Shown here: piece after piece, positions 1 to 7,200 of the stretch
How positions within the stretch are numbered: the stretch's first letter is position 1
Layout: each line of letters begins with the position of its first letter
Notes under the pieces: generated by a model
The model's input: only the letters and a program-made list of their open reading frames with translations
Database searches by the model: none
Told to the model about the DNA's origin: nothing
Program-made: the position numbers and the translations under genes
NCBI GenBank assembly: GCA_035495315.1
Contig: DATJGF010000110.1
Location: 11,845 to 75,844, forward strand
Source: DATJGF01 sp035495315
GTDB taxonomy: Bacteria; Verrucomicrobiota; Verrucomicrobiia; Limisphaerales; UBA8199
Length of the DNA: 64,000 bases
Direction: 5' to 3'

Positions 1-647
1 CCGGACCGCACGAACTCGCTGAAAGCCCCGGCTGCCTGTTCCCAAATCGGTCGCTTGTCGACATAACTCGGTGAGTCGGCAAATTCGATCCCCACGGGAA
101 ATGTGCGCCCCGCAGAATCCAGAACACGGCAAGGGCGGAGGTACTCCTCGAGGCGAACGGAATCGAGCGTAGCGGACATGACGAGGATCTTGAGATCCGG
201 CCGCTGTGATTGCTGCAGATCAAGCGCCCGGGCCAAAGTTATATCGCCGTAAAGATGACGCTCGTGGAATTCATCGAAAATGAGTGCCGCCACACCTTTG
301 AGCACTGGGTCCTGAACGATCTGGCGCAACAGCACGCCTTCGGTGACAAAACGAATGCGGGTCTCCGGTCCGCTGACATTTTCGAAACGAATTTGATAGC
401 CGACCTCCCGGCCAAGTTCCGTCCGCCGCTCCCACGCGACGCGCGCCGCCAGCAGGCGAGTCGCAAGCCGTCGCGGTTGAAGAATGACAACTTGCCCGGC
501 AGCCAGCAGTCCCTGATCCAGCAACATCTGCGGAACCTGGGTGGATTTACCTGAACCCGTCGGCGCCGAAACAATCACGCGTCCGTGCTCCCGGACACTG
601 CTGACAATCGCCTGCTCAATTTCGTAGATGGGGAGTCGATCCGCCAT
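1..647 (-). CDS. hrpB: ATP-dependent helicase HrpB, N-terminal part (cut by window edge)
   Basis: This frame is open from an ATG at 647 to the left edge, so about 215 N-terminal codons are visible. The product is a DExH-box superfamily 2 RNA helicase. Near residue 28 there is a Walker A motif (APTGSGKST). Further on come QPRRLA (motif Ia type), a DEFHER motif II and the SAT motif III in VMSATLD. DEFH rather than DEAH fits HrpB better than HrpA. Known HrpB proteins are about 800 residues, so most of the protein lies outside the window. The cellular role of HrpB is poorly defined. The gene reads out of the window, and no partner gene is visible upstream. Confidence 0.9.
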   Translation of the reverse strand, partial: MADRLPIYEIEQAIVSSVREHGRVIVSAPTGSGKSTQVPQMLLDQGLLAAGQVVILQPRRLATRLLAARVAWERRTELGREVGYQIRFENVSGPETRIRFVTEGVLLRQIVQDPVLKGVAALIFDEFHERHLYGDITLARALDLQQSQRPDLKILVMSATLDSVRLEEYLRPCRVLDSAGRTFPVGIEFADSPSYVDKRPIWEQAAGAFSEFVRS

Positions 648-806
648 GGAATAAGCATGTTAATCCCCTTCCAGGAGAATTCAAACCCATTGCCCAGGAA
701 GCTTGGCACTGCCACTGCTATAGCAACCGCAGCGAATGGCCATTTACAGCCAAATATGCAGTATCGAAACCGCTGAGTGCCAAACTCAGGGTGTTCTCGT
801 ATTCTT

Positions 807-938
807 ATGAAAGAATTCCTCATCATCTGCGGAATACTCCTGGCCGTTATGCCCCAAGCGCTTAGCCTCGCGCTCGTCTGTATTTTGCTCGGCCTGATTT
901 GCCCGCACGCGGAGGATTTCCCGGATTCCGGTGTGTAA
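807..938 (+). CDS. possible small membrane protein, 43 aa
   Basis: An ATG-initiated frame of 43 codons encodes a very hydrophobic peptide. It has one predicted membrane span (about residues 4-32, rich in L, I, A and V) and a short acidic tail (HAEDFPDSGV). There is no obvious Shine-Dalgarno sequence upstream and no family is recognised. It is the only plausible gene in the 600-base gap between hrpB and the epimerase gene. It may be spurious. Confidence 0.25.
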   Translation: MKEFLIICGILLAVMPQALSLALVCILLGLICPHAEDFPDSGV

Positions 939-1071
939 GCTTCAACCTGTCAGAAGCTTGCTTTCCTTTTGGCCTTAAATCGTTGGGCGGACGAACATCC
1001 TGTACACCTGGTAGCCTGACTGTCCATTCTGTGGAAGACTCGAACTCATACGACCGAATGAAAAGAGGAGC

Positions 1072-1202
1072 CTCACGCAAAGCTCGCCAAGCCGCAAAGA
1101 TTGAATTTGATTTTTGTCTGAAGCGGGACCTTCAGGCTTGGTAAAAAGCGTTGATCTGTTCGTATTTCACTTGCTTTGCGAGCTTGGCGCCCTTGGCGTG
1201 AG
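1072..1202. repeat. inverted repeat pair built on ACGCAAAG/CTTTGCG
   Basis: The left arm is at 1072-1099 and the right arm at 1174-1202. They are near-perfect inverted copies of about 28 bp that begin CTCACGC and end GCAAAG, separated by about 74 bp. The pair lies just upstream of the epimerase gene. It resembles dispersed intergenic repeats and has no coding content. Confidence 0.6.
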
Positions 1203-1257
1203 GCGTGGCTAAAATGCTTTGACAGTTTCTCGATGCGCCGTACCCTCCGGTTCCATT

Positions 1258-2100
1258 ATGAGATTCGGCATAAATACTTTCCTTTTCACCTCCCCCTTCA
1301 CAAACGATAGCACGAAGCTGTTTCCCAAATTCAAACGTTGGGGATTTCAAAGCATCGAGATCCCCATCGAAGATCCCTCCCACATCGATCCGGCTCACGT
1401 TAAACGCGAGCTGGATAAAAACGCTCTCGTCTGCGGCACGGCTTGCGCGTGCGTTGGCCCGGACCGCGACCTGCGTGGCACACCCGAGCAACAGGAGAAC
1501 GGCCTGGAATACATGATGAAGGTGATTGATCAAATGGTCGTGCTGGACTGCCCGGCGTTGATCGGTCCCGTGTATTCGGCCGTCGGTCGTGCCGATGCCG
1601 TCCCGCCGGCTGAGTACAAAAAGCAATGGAAAACGGTGGTCAAAAATCTCAAGGCGTTATGCAAATATGCCGAGAGCAAGGGCAAGTTCGTTTACATGGA
1701 ACCACTGAATCGCTTCGAAACCGACTTCATCAATACGTGCGACCAGGCACTCAAGATGGTCAAAGATGTCGGTAGTCCTGCATTGAAACTGCACCTCGAT
1801 ACGTTCCATATGAATATCGAGGAAAAAGACCAGGCCGCGGCGATTCGCAAAGCCGGCAAGTTGTTGGGCCATGTCCATGCCTGTGGCTGTGATCGCGGCA
1901 CGCCGGGCAACGATCACATTGATTGGAAATCCATCGCCAAAGCCCTCAAGGACATCCGCTATGATGGCGACGTCGTGATCGAGTCTTTCACCACCGATGT
2001 CAAGGTGATTGCCAGGGCCGCCGCCATTTGGCGGCAGATTGAACCCACTCAGGATGAAATCGCCGTCAAAGGGCTGAAATTTCTGCAGAGGATCTTATGA
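1258..2100 (+). CDS. sugar epimerase, D-tagatose/D-psicose 3-epimerase family
   Basis: This 280-residue TIM-barrel protein belongs to the sugar phosphate isomerase/epimerase superfamily. The segment EPLNRFETDFINT (from residue 148) is typical of ketose 3-epimerases. The four expected metal ligands are visible: Glu148, Asp181 (LHLDTFHMN), His207 (GHVHACG) and Glu242 (VVIESF). Their spacing of 33, 26 and 35 residues matches the known D-tagatose/D-psicose 3-epimerases. I chose the ATG at 1258 over an upstream in-frame start because MRFGINTF begins the first beta strand. A TTGACA at 1219-1224 may be a -35 box, but its -10 (TACCCT) is weak. The stop codon overlaps the start of the next gene (ATGA), so the two are probably co-translated. 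The true substrate is unknown. Confidence 0.85.
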   Translation: MRFGINTFLFTSPFTNDSTKLFPKFKRWGFQSIEIPIEDPSHIDPAHVKRELDKNALVCGTACACVGPDRDLRGTPEQQENGLEYMMKVIDQMVVLDCPALIGPVYSAVGRADAVPPAEYKKQWKTVVKNLKALCKYAESKGKFVYMEPLNRFETDFINTCDQALKMVKDVGSPALKLHLDTFHMNIEEKDQAAAIRKAGKLLGHVHACGCDRGTPGNDHIDWKSIAKALKDIRYDGDVVIESFTTDVKVIARAAAIWRQIEPTQDEIAVKGLKFLQRIL

Positions 2101-4109
2101 AAGGATACCAGAACAACAATTCCCGACCCCTTACCCCGACCCTCTCCTCTTATGAAGGGGAGAGGGAGAAGCGAGGACAGTCTCGCTGTGTCAGTGCAAT
2201 CGGGTCGCTGAGTCGTGCTGTGCTCCTCGCTTCGCTCCTGTTCGGATCAGGATTACCAGCCTCACTGCACAGCGCTGAAGCCGGTTTTGAGAGTCTCTTC
2301 AACGGGAAAGATCTGAGCGGGTGGGATGGCAACCCAAAACTCTGGAGCGTAAAAGACGGTGCTATCACCGGACAAACCACGGCACAAAATCCTGCCGGGG
2401 GCAACACCTTCTTGATCTGGACCAATGGCACGGTCGGCGATTTTGAGTTGCGATGTTCCTTCCGCCTGGTGCCGGGCGACAGCAAAGGCTTCGCCAATTC
2501 CGGCATTCAATATCGCAGCAAGGTGCTGGACCCAGCCAACTGGGTGGTCGGCGGATACCAGGCCGATATGGAGGCCGGCCCCAGCTACACGGGCATTTTG
2601 TATGAAGAGCGGATGAGCCGCCAGATCATGGCCGAGCGCGGCGAGAAGGTCGTTTGGGACAAAGACTGCAAAAAACAAGTCGTTGGCTCGGTGGGCAGCG
2701 CGGCGGAGATCGAACGATCACTAAAGAAAGGCGACTGGAACGATTACGTAGTTATTGCCCAGGGCAATCATCTGCAGCACTTCGTCAATGGCAAACAAAC
2801 CGTTGACGTGACCGATAATTGCGAGTCCAAACGCGCGATGAACGGCGTCCTCGCGCTGCAGTTGCATGCCGGCCCACCCATGCTGGCCCAATTCAAGAAT
2901 TTGAGGATCAAAACCTCCTCCTCCGGCAGCGCACAATCGGACGATCTGCAGCAATTGCAAGGGGCTTGGAAAATCGCCGCCGTCGAAATCGATGGCAATC
3001 CAGCCGACGCGGACAACATCGCCGACCTCTCCGTCACGATTAAGGGCAACTCGTACATCTTCAGTAACCGTGAGGGCGATCATCCCGGGACGTTCACACT
3101 GGATCCTTCCAAACAACCGAAGCAGATGGATATACGTCCAGGCGATGGCCCGGATGAAGGTCAGACGATGCTCGGCATTTACGATGTCACCGCCGATGGT
3201 TTCCGCGTTTGCTACGCCCGGGCCGGAGCCAGCCGCCCCGGCACCTTCAGCACCGAACAGGATTCCGGCCGTATCCTCATTTCTTATAAGAAACGAAACT
3301 CCAAAAACGTGGTCTTTATCGCGGGACCGCCTAGCCACGGCCCGCGCGAACATGAGCATCGCGCCGGTTGCTTGTTATTAAAGTCGTGTCTCGATCATTG
3401 TGCGGGGATGACTTCGGTGGTTTATAGCAATGGTTGGCCGTCCAACCCTGCTGAAGCGTTTGCCGACGCCGCAACCGTCGTGGTTTACAGCGACGGTGGC
3501 GGCGGCCATCCGTTGCTGCAGGGCGACCGGCTGAATACCCTGGGCGAGTTGATGAAAAAAGGAGTCGGCCTGGTCTGTATTCACTACGCGGTGGAACCGA
3601 CGAAAGAAAAAGGCGAGAAGGAGTTCCTCGATTGGATCGGTGGCTGTTTTGAAATCAATCACTCAGTGAATCCGACCTGGACTGCGGATTTCAAAGAACT
3701 GCCGGCCCACCCGATTACCCGCGGTGTCAACCCGTTCAAAATCCACGACGAATGGTATTTTTACATGCGCTTTCGCGAGGGCATGCAAGGCCTGCTCCCG
3801 ATTCTAACCGCCGTTCCTCCCGAGAGCACCATGTCGCGCTCTGATGGGTCGCACGAAGGTAATCCCGAAGTGCGTGCCGCGGTGAAAAAGGGCGAACCCC
3901 AACACATGGCCTGGGCTTGCGAACGGCAAGATGGCGGGCGCGGGTTTGGTTTCACCGGCGCTCACTATCATAAGAACTGGGCGAATGACAATTTCCGCAA
4001 ATTGGTCCTGAACGCGATCCTGTGGACCGCCAAGGTGGAAGTGCCGAACGACGGCGTCGCCAGTAATGTCACGGAAGCCGATCTTCAGCAAAACCTCGAT
4101 AAAAAATAA
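2097..4109 (+). CDS. exported DUF1080 - TIGR03067 - ThuA three-domain protein
   Basis: This 670-residue protein has three recognisable parts. Residues about 63-270 are a DUF1080 (3-keto-disaccharide hydrolase, concanavalin-like) domain starting FESLFNGKDLSGWDG. Residues about 284-395 are a TIGR03067 lipocalin-like domain (LQGAWKIAAVEIDGN). Residues about 403-645 are a ThuA-like glutamine-amidotransferase-fold domain (FIAGPPSHGPREHEH). The hydrophobic secretion signal (about 38-60) sits behind about 35 residues, part of which (PLTPTLSSYEGEREKRG) is translated from a dispersed DNA repeat. No better start codon lies between the repeat and the signal. The ATG overlaps the epimerase stop. DUF1080 and ThuA proteins are linked to sugar oxidation and keto-glycoside cleavage, so a role with the neighbouring epimerase in sugar catabolism is inferred. 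Confidence 0.85.
   Translation: MKGYQNNNSRPLTPTLSSYEGEREKRGQSRCVSAIGSLSRAVLLASLLFGSGLPASLHSAEAGFESLFNGKDLSGWDGNPKLWSVKDGAITGQTTAQNPAGGNTFLIWTNGTVGDFELRCSFRLVPGDSKGFANSGIQYRSKVLDPANWVVGGYQADMEAGPSYTGILYEERMSRQIMAERGEKVVWDKDCKKQVVGSVGSAAEIERSLKKGDWNDYVVIAQGNHLQHFVNGKQTVDVTDNCESKRAMNGVLALQLHAGPPMLAQFKNLRIKTSSSGSAQSDDLQQLQGAWKIAAVEIDGNPADADNIADLSVTIKGNSYIFSNREGDHPGTFTLDPSKQPKQMDIRPGDGPDEGQTMLGIYDVTADGFRVCYARAGASRPGTFSTEQDSGRILISYKKRNSKNVVFIAGPPSHGPREHEHRAGCLLLKSCLDHCAGMTSVVYSNGWPSNPAEAFADAATVVVYSDGGGGHPLLQGDRLNTLGELMKKGVGLVCIHYAVEPTKEKGEKEFLDWIGGCFEINHSVNPTWTADFKELPAHPITRGVNPFKIHDEWYFYMRFREGMQGLLPILTAVPPESTMSRSDGSHEGNPEVRAAVKKGEPQHMAWACERQDGGRGFGFTGAHYHKNWANDNFRKLVLNAILWTAKVEVPNDGVASNVTEADLQQNLDKK
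2130..2176. repeat. dispersed palindromic repeat, CCCTCTCC/GGAGAGGG type
   Basis: Perfect 8-bp arms at 2140-2147 and 2159-2166 form a hairpin inside the 5' end of the DUF1080/ThuA gene. When translated, the element gives the PLTPTLSSYEGERE string. A related copy with CCCTTTCC/GGAAAGGG arms lies at 25705-25738. Confidence 0.65.
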
Positions 4110-4117
4110 AACGAGCG

Positions 4118-4135
4118 ATGGGGTGGGCACCCCAT
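4118..4135. repeat. short perfect palindrome, possible 3' hairpin
   Basis: The 18-bp sequence has perfect 8-bp arms (ATGGGGTG and CACCCCAT). It lies 9 bp after the DUF1080/ThuA stop codon. No T tract follows, so a factor-independent terminator is not clear. It could instead be a repeat fragment. Confidence 0.4.
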
Positions 4136-4175
4136 ATTCGAGACGACTTCCGGGCTTGAAAATACCAGCTGCTGC

Positions 4176-5261
4176 ATGATCACGGAGAACGGTTCTTTCG
4201 CGGGCAAGACCGTGGTGAAGAATCTGCCGGAAGCTCCGGTGGCGGCGGATGCTTCATTTCCATCCAGGGTTCGACCTGTCTGGATCGCCTCTTATCCACG
4301 CTCGGGCAATACGTTTCTCCGCATCATTCTGCTGAATCTATTCCACTTGCCCACCTACTCGATTTACAACATCGAGGGTCAAGGTTTCCCCGATCCTTCG
4401 GCCGCCGCTTTGGACGAAGCCCCCATTATGCCGCGCAACTGGCGGGAGCGCTTATCACAAGAAGCTGGGGCTACCACCACGCTCATCAAAACCCATGACC
4501 CGCCGGAAGGCTCTGGCCCGGCGATTTACGTCGTGCGCGATGGGCGCGCCGCCGTCAACTCCTACTATTATTATCACAAAAAGTTCGCCTTCGAGAAGCC
4601 GTCCTTAACTGAAGTCATCGCCGGCGCCTGTCAGTTCGGCCGCTGGAACGATCATTACCTCGCGTGGCGGCCTCGTATCCGGCAAAACACCTTGTTTTTG
4701 CGCTATGAGGAACTGGTCACCCGCCCTGACGAAATCATCCCGAAGCTTTCGCAGTTCCTAAGAATGGAACCCAAAGAAGGGCGCATTCCCACTTTCGAGG
4801 AGTTGAAGCAGCAAATGCCGACCTTTTTTCGGCGTGGCCAAAACGATGATTTCTTAAGCGAGTGGACTCCCGGACAAATGGCCCTGTTTAACGAGCTGCA
4901 CGGGCCGGTGATGAAGGAACTGGATTACCCTTTGGCCAGCATCGGCGGAGACGACGGCAGCGCCGCTGCGGAACTGGCCCAGAGCGCCGCGCATTGGCAC
5001 GAGTTGTACCTCGAAAAATTGCAGAGCCTCGGCAGTACCAGCGCGACCTGCCTGCAGCTTTATCGCGAAAATGAAGAACTGGGAAGGGAACTGAGGCAAT
5101 TCTCCGAAGAGATTGAGAAAAAAGACGCCGTGCTTCGACCCTTATTGAAGAGCGTTTGGGTGAAAGTCGGTATGAGCATCGGGTTATTGCGCCGAGCGCG
5201 TAAAGCGAAGCGACGGCTCGGGGCCGACATCTCCGGCTCAACCGATCATACTTCCAAATAG
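4176..5261 (+). CDS. sulfotransferase family protein
   Basis: This 361-residue protein has the hallmarks of PAPS-dependent sulfotransferases. The 5'-phosphosulfate-binding loop is YPRSGNTFLR (about residues 47-56) and the 3'-phosphate-binding segment is YVVRDGRAAVNS (about 119-130). The region RYEELVTRPDEIIPKLSQFL is also typical. The C-terminal third (about 265-345) is charged and helical and may form a coiled coil. It would transfer sulfate from PAPS to an acceptor, most likely a glycan or lipid. The acceptor cannot be told from sequence. It ends 16 bp from the convergent kamA gene. No sulfate-activation genes are nearby. Confidence 0.8.
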   Translation: MITENGSFAGKTVVKNLPEAPVAADASFPSRVRPVWIASYPRSGNTFLRIILLNLFHLPTYSIYNIEGQGFPDPSAAALDEAPIMPRNWRERLSQEAGATTTLIKTHDPPEGSGPAIYVVRDGRAAVNSYYYYHKKFAFEKPSLTEVIAGACQFGRWNDHYLAWRPRIRQNTLFLRYEELVTRPDEIIPKLSQFLRMEPKEGRIPTFEELKQQMPTFFRRGQNDDFLSEWTPGQMALFNELHGPVMKELDYPLASIGGDDGSAAAELAQSAAHWHELYLEKLQSLGSTSATCLQLYRENEELGRELRQFSEEIEKKDAVLRPLLKSVWVKVGMSIGLLRRARKAKRRLGADISGSTDHTSK

Positions 5262-5277
5262 TTAATCTCGCCTGACC

Positions 5278-6516
5278 CTATACCAATTCCGGTTCCTCAA
5301 TTTCCGGCGAGCCCTTGACCAGCGGCGTCCCGTCCGGTGCCTCGGGATATTCGAAAATCTTCCCCTCGTAATTCCGTATCACGACCCGATCGGCGTTGTG
5401 GCTGAGAACGTATTCCGGATTGACAGGCACTTTGCCACCGCCACCCGGCGCATCGATCACGTACTGTGGCACCGCATAGCCGGTGGTATGACCGCGCAGC
5501 TGCTCCATGATCTCGAGTCCCCGTCGAACGCCGGTTCGCAGATGGGCAGAGCCCGCGATCAGGTCGCACTGGTAAACGTAATACGGCTTAACCCGGCACA
5601 TCAGCAGCTTCTGCACGTGCGCCTTCATCACGACGGGGTCGTCATTGACGTGCCGTAGCAGGACGGACTGATTGCCCAGCGGGATGCCGGCATCCGCGAG
5701 ACGGCCCAGCGCCTCCCGCACCTCAACCGTCAGCTCGCGAGGATGATTCGAATGGATGCTGATAAACAACGGATGAAACTGCTTTAGCATGTCGCAAAGG
5801 GCCGGCGTTATCCGTTGCGGGAGAAAAACCGGAATCCGGGTGCCAATGCGCAGGAATTCGACGTGTTTGATGGCGCGCAGCCGGCTCAGGAGGGTCTCCA
5901 ATTTCTCGTCGCTGAACAAGAGCGGGTCGCCACCGCTGAGCAAAACGTCCCGAATCGCAGGGTTTTGACGAATATATTCGATTTGCCGATCGAACTCGGG
6001 ATGAAAATCGTAGCCGGTTGCGTTGCTGACCAACCGCGAGCGCGTGCAGTACCGGCAATACGACGCACACCGGTCAGTCACCAGAAATAGCACGCGATCG
6101 GGATACCGGTGGACCAGGCCTGGCACCGGAGAATGAGGATCCTCTCCGCAAGGATCGCTCATCTCCCAAGCCGCGGTTTGGGTCTCCTCGATTCGTGGAA
6201 TCACCTGCCAGCGGATCGGGCATTCCTCATCAGCCGGGTCAATCAGGTTGAAGAAGTACGGCGTAATTCCCAACGCCAGCTTATGGTTGGATAATGCCGT
6301 CCCTGCGTATTCCTCCGGCGTCAACGTCGGCATCAACCGTTGGAGTTGTTCAAGGTTCGAAATCCGGTTCTTTAGCTGCCAATGCCAGTCGTTCCAATCC
6401 GAATCCGGGACCTTACTCCAGTATCCTCGGGGCGCTGAATTGAATTGTTTGAGAGAATTTTGAAGGCGTTGCGATGGGGGTTCCTCGCTATTCCCTGAAG
6501 GTGTTTCGTTGTGCAT
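5278..6516 (-). CDS. kamA: lysine 2,3-aminomutase (KamA family radical SAM enzyme)
   Basis: This 412-residue protein carries the radical SAM motif CASYCRYC near residue 150 (FLVTDRCASYCRYCTRSR). It also has GGDPLL, and the PLP-lysine region GGGGKVPVNPEYV near residue 362. The length and the glycine-rich PLP site fit KamA, which converts L-lysine to beta-lysine. The shorter EF-P-lysine enzyme EpmB is less likely. No acetyltransferase (AblB) or EF-P gene is adjacent, so the fate of beta-lysine is unclear. A Shine-Dalgarno-like AAGGGA precedes the ATG. A strong sigma70-like promoter lies just upstream (6543-6570). Confidence 0.88.
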   Translation of the reverse strand: MHNETPSGNSEEPPSQRLQNSLKQFNSAPRGYWSKVPDSDWNDWHWQLKNRISNLEQLQRLMPTLTPEEYAGTALSNHKLALGITPYFFNLIDPADEECPIRWQVIPRIEETQTAAWEMSDPCGEDPHSPVPGLVHRYPDRVLFLVTDRCASYCRYCTRSRLVSNATGYDFHPEFDRQIEYIRQNPAIRDVLLSGGDPLLFSDEKLETLLSRLRAIKHVEFLRIGTRIPVFLPQRITPALCDMLKQFHPLFISIHSNHPRELTVEVREALGRLADAGIPLGNQSVLLRHVNDDPVVMKAHVQKLLMCRVKPYYVYQCDLIAGSAHLRTGVRRGLEIMEQLRGHTTGYAVPQYVIDAPGGGGKVPVNPEYVLSHNADRVVIRNYEGKIFEYPEAPDGTPLVKGSPEIEEPELV

Positions 6517-6542
6517 TTTTTCCCTTACAGAATAACAACGGC

Positions 6543-6570
6543 ACTATAGTTTTGTTCAAAAGCGTGTCAA
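6543..6570 (-). promoter_or_regulatory. sigma70-type promoter of kamA
   Basis: On the minus strand TTGACA (6570-6565) is followed after 16 bp by TATAGT (6548-6543). This places a transcription start about 20 bases before the kamA ATG, leaving room for its Shine-Dalgarno sequence. It is the best match to a housekeeping promoter seen in the window. Confidence 0.65.
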
Positions 6571-6687
6571 GAGAGGCGTGCCTGCTGACCTGAAAATCGC
6601 GGTTAATTTCTTCATATACAGTGTCTTGTATCGGATTAGCAGTAACCATTACGTTCATCGCCCCAAGTCGACGGTCACCGCCAGGAT

Positions 6688-7059
6688 TCAGCGCCAGTGG
6701 CCGTTGATCCAAACATAACCGTGCCCACGATGCAGCCATCGGCCGGGGACATAAACCGCATGTGGATGCGGCCGAATCGTCCATGCACCTCTTACCCAAA
6801 CCCAACGCCCCTGCCATGACCAATAACCTGGCACCCAGTAATAATTGGGCCCTGGTGAGGCAACAATAACTTCCTGCTGTGGCGGTGGTGGCGCTTCGCT
6901 AATGACTGTGTCTGCTGGGGGCGTTGTGATAACAGTCGGCTGGGTTACAACATACGCATGGCGCCTCGCGCAACCGCTAAGGAATGCCGCCGCCACAACA
7001 GCCAAAGCCACCGGCAGGAAAACTGAATTCCGCATAAATCGAAATATTGACGAGTGCAT
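6688..7059 (-). CDS. small W-rich lipoprotein with WxxGxW repeats
   Basis: The product is 123 residues long with a lipoprotein signal ending in the lipobox LSGC (Cys30). Starting at the internal ATG (7035) would give Cys22 and a more normal signal length. The mature part has a Pro-rich linker (EAPPPPQQE) followed by four WxxGxW-like repeats: WVPGYW, WVRGAW, YVPGRW and WINGHW. Such repeats occur in BcpO-type and YXWGXW envelope proteins of unknown function. It is probably anchored in a membrane facing the periplasm. Two identical palindromes lie 42-99 bp upstream, so expression is likely controlled. Confidence 0.75.
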   Translation of the reverse strand: MHSSIFRFMRNSVFLPVALAVVAAAFLSGCARRHAYVVTQPTVITTPPADTVISEAPPPPQQEVIVASPGPNYYWVPGYWSWQGRWVWVRGAWTIRPHPHAVYVPGRWLHRGHGYVWINGHWR

Positions 7060-7100
7060 CTGCCGAGATGTTCAGGGGAATATGGCCGCTAACTAAAATA

Positions 7101-7158
7101 GACAATATATTGTCGTTTCGCGGCCACGCTTATTGAGAAAACAAGACAATATATTGTC
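7101..7158. promoter_or_regulatory. paired operator-like palindromes GACAATATATTGTC
   Basis: A perfect 14-bp palindrome, GACAATATATTGTC, occurs twice, at 7101-7114 and 7145-7158. The centres are 44 bp apart, close to four helical turns. The sites lie upstream of the minus-strand lipoprotein gene and downstream of the RND gene, so they most likely bind a regulator of the lipoprotein. The regulator is not identifiable here. I saw no third copy in the window. Confidence 0.55.
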
Positions 7159-7200
7159 ACTGTTAGTACCGCCGAAATTATCCATCTATCTCGAAGCCAG

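Noticed and set aside
239..574. Minus-strand open frame of 111 codons and a plus-strand frame at 210-554
   Set aside because: Both overlap the hrpB frame, which carries clear helicase motifs. Their products are Arg/Cys-rich and match no family.
862..1080. Minus-strand 72-codon frame in the hrpB-epimerase gap
   Set aside because: It reaches into the ACGCAAAG repeat, has no ribosome-binding site and has a composition typical of non-coding sequence.
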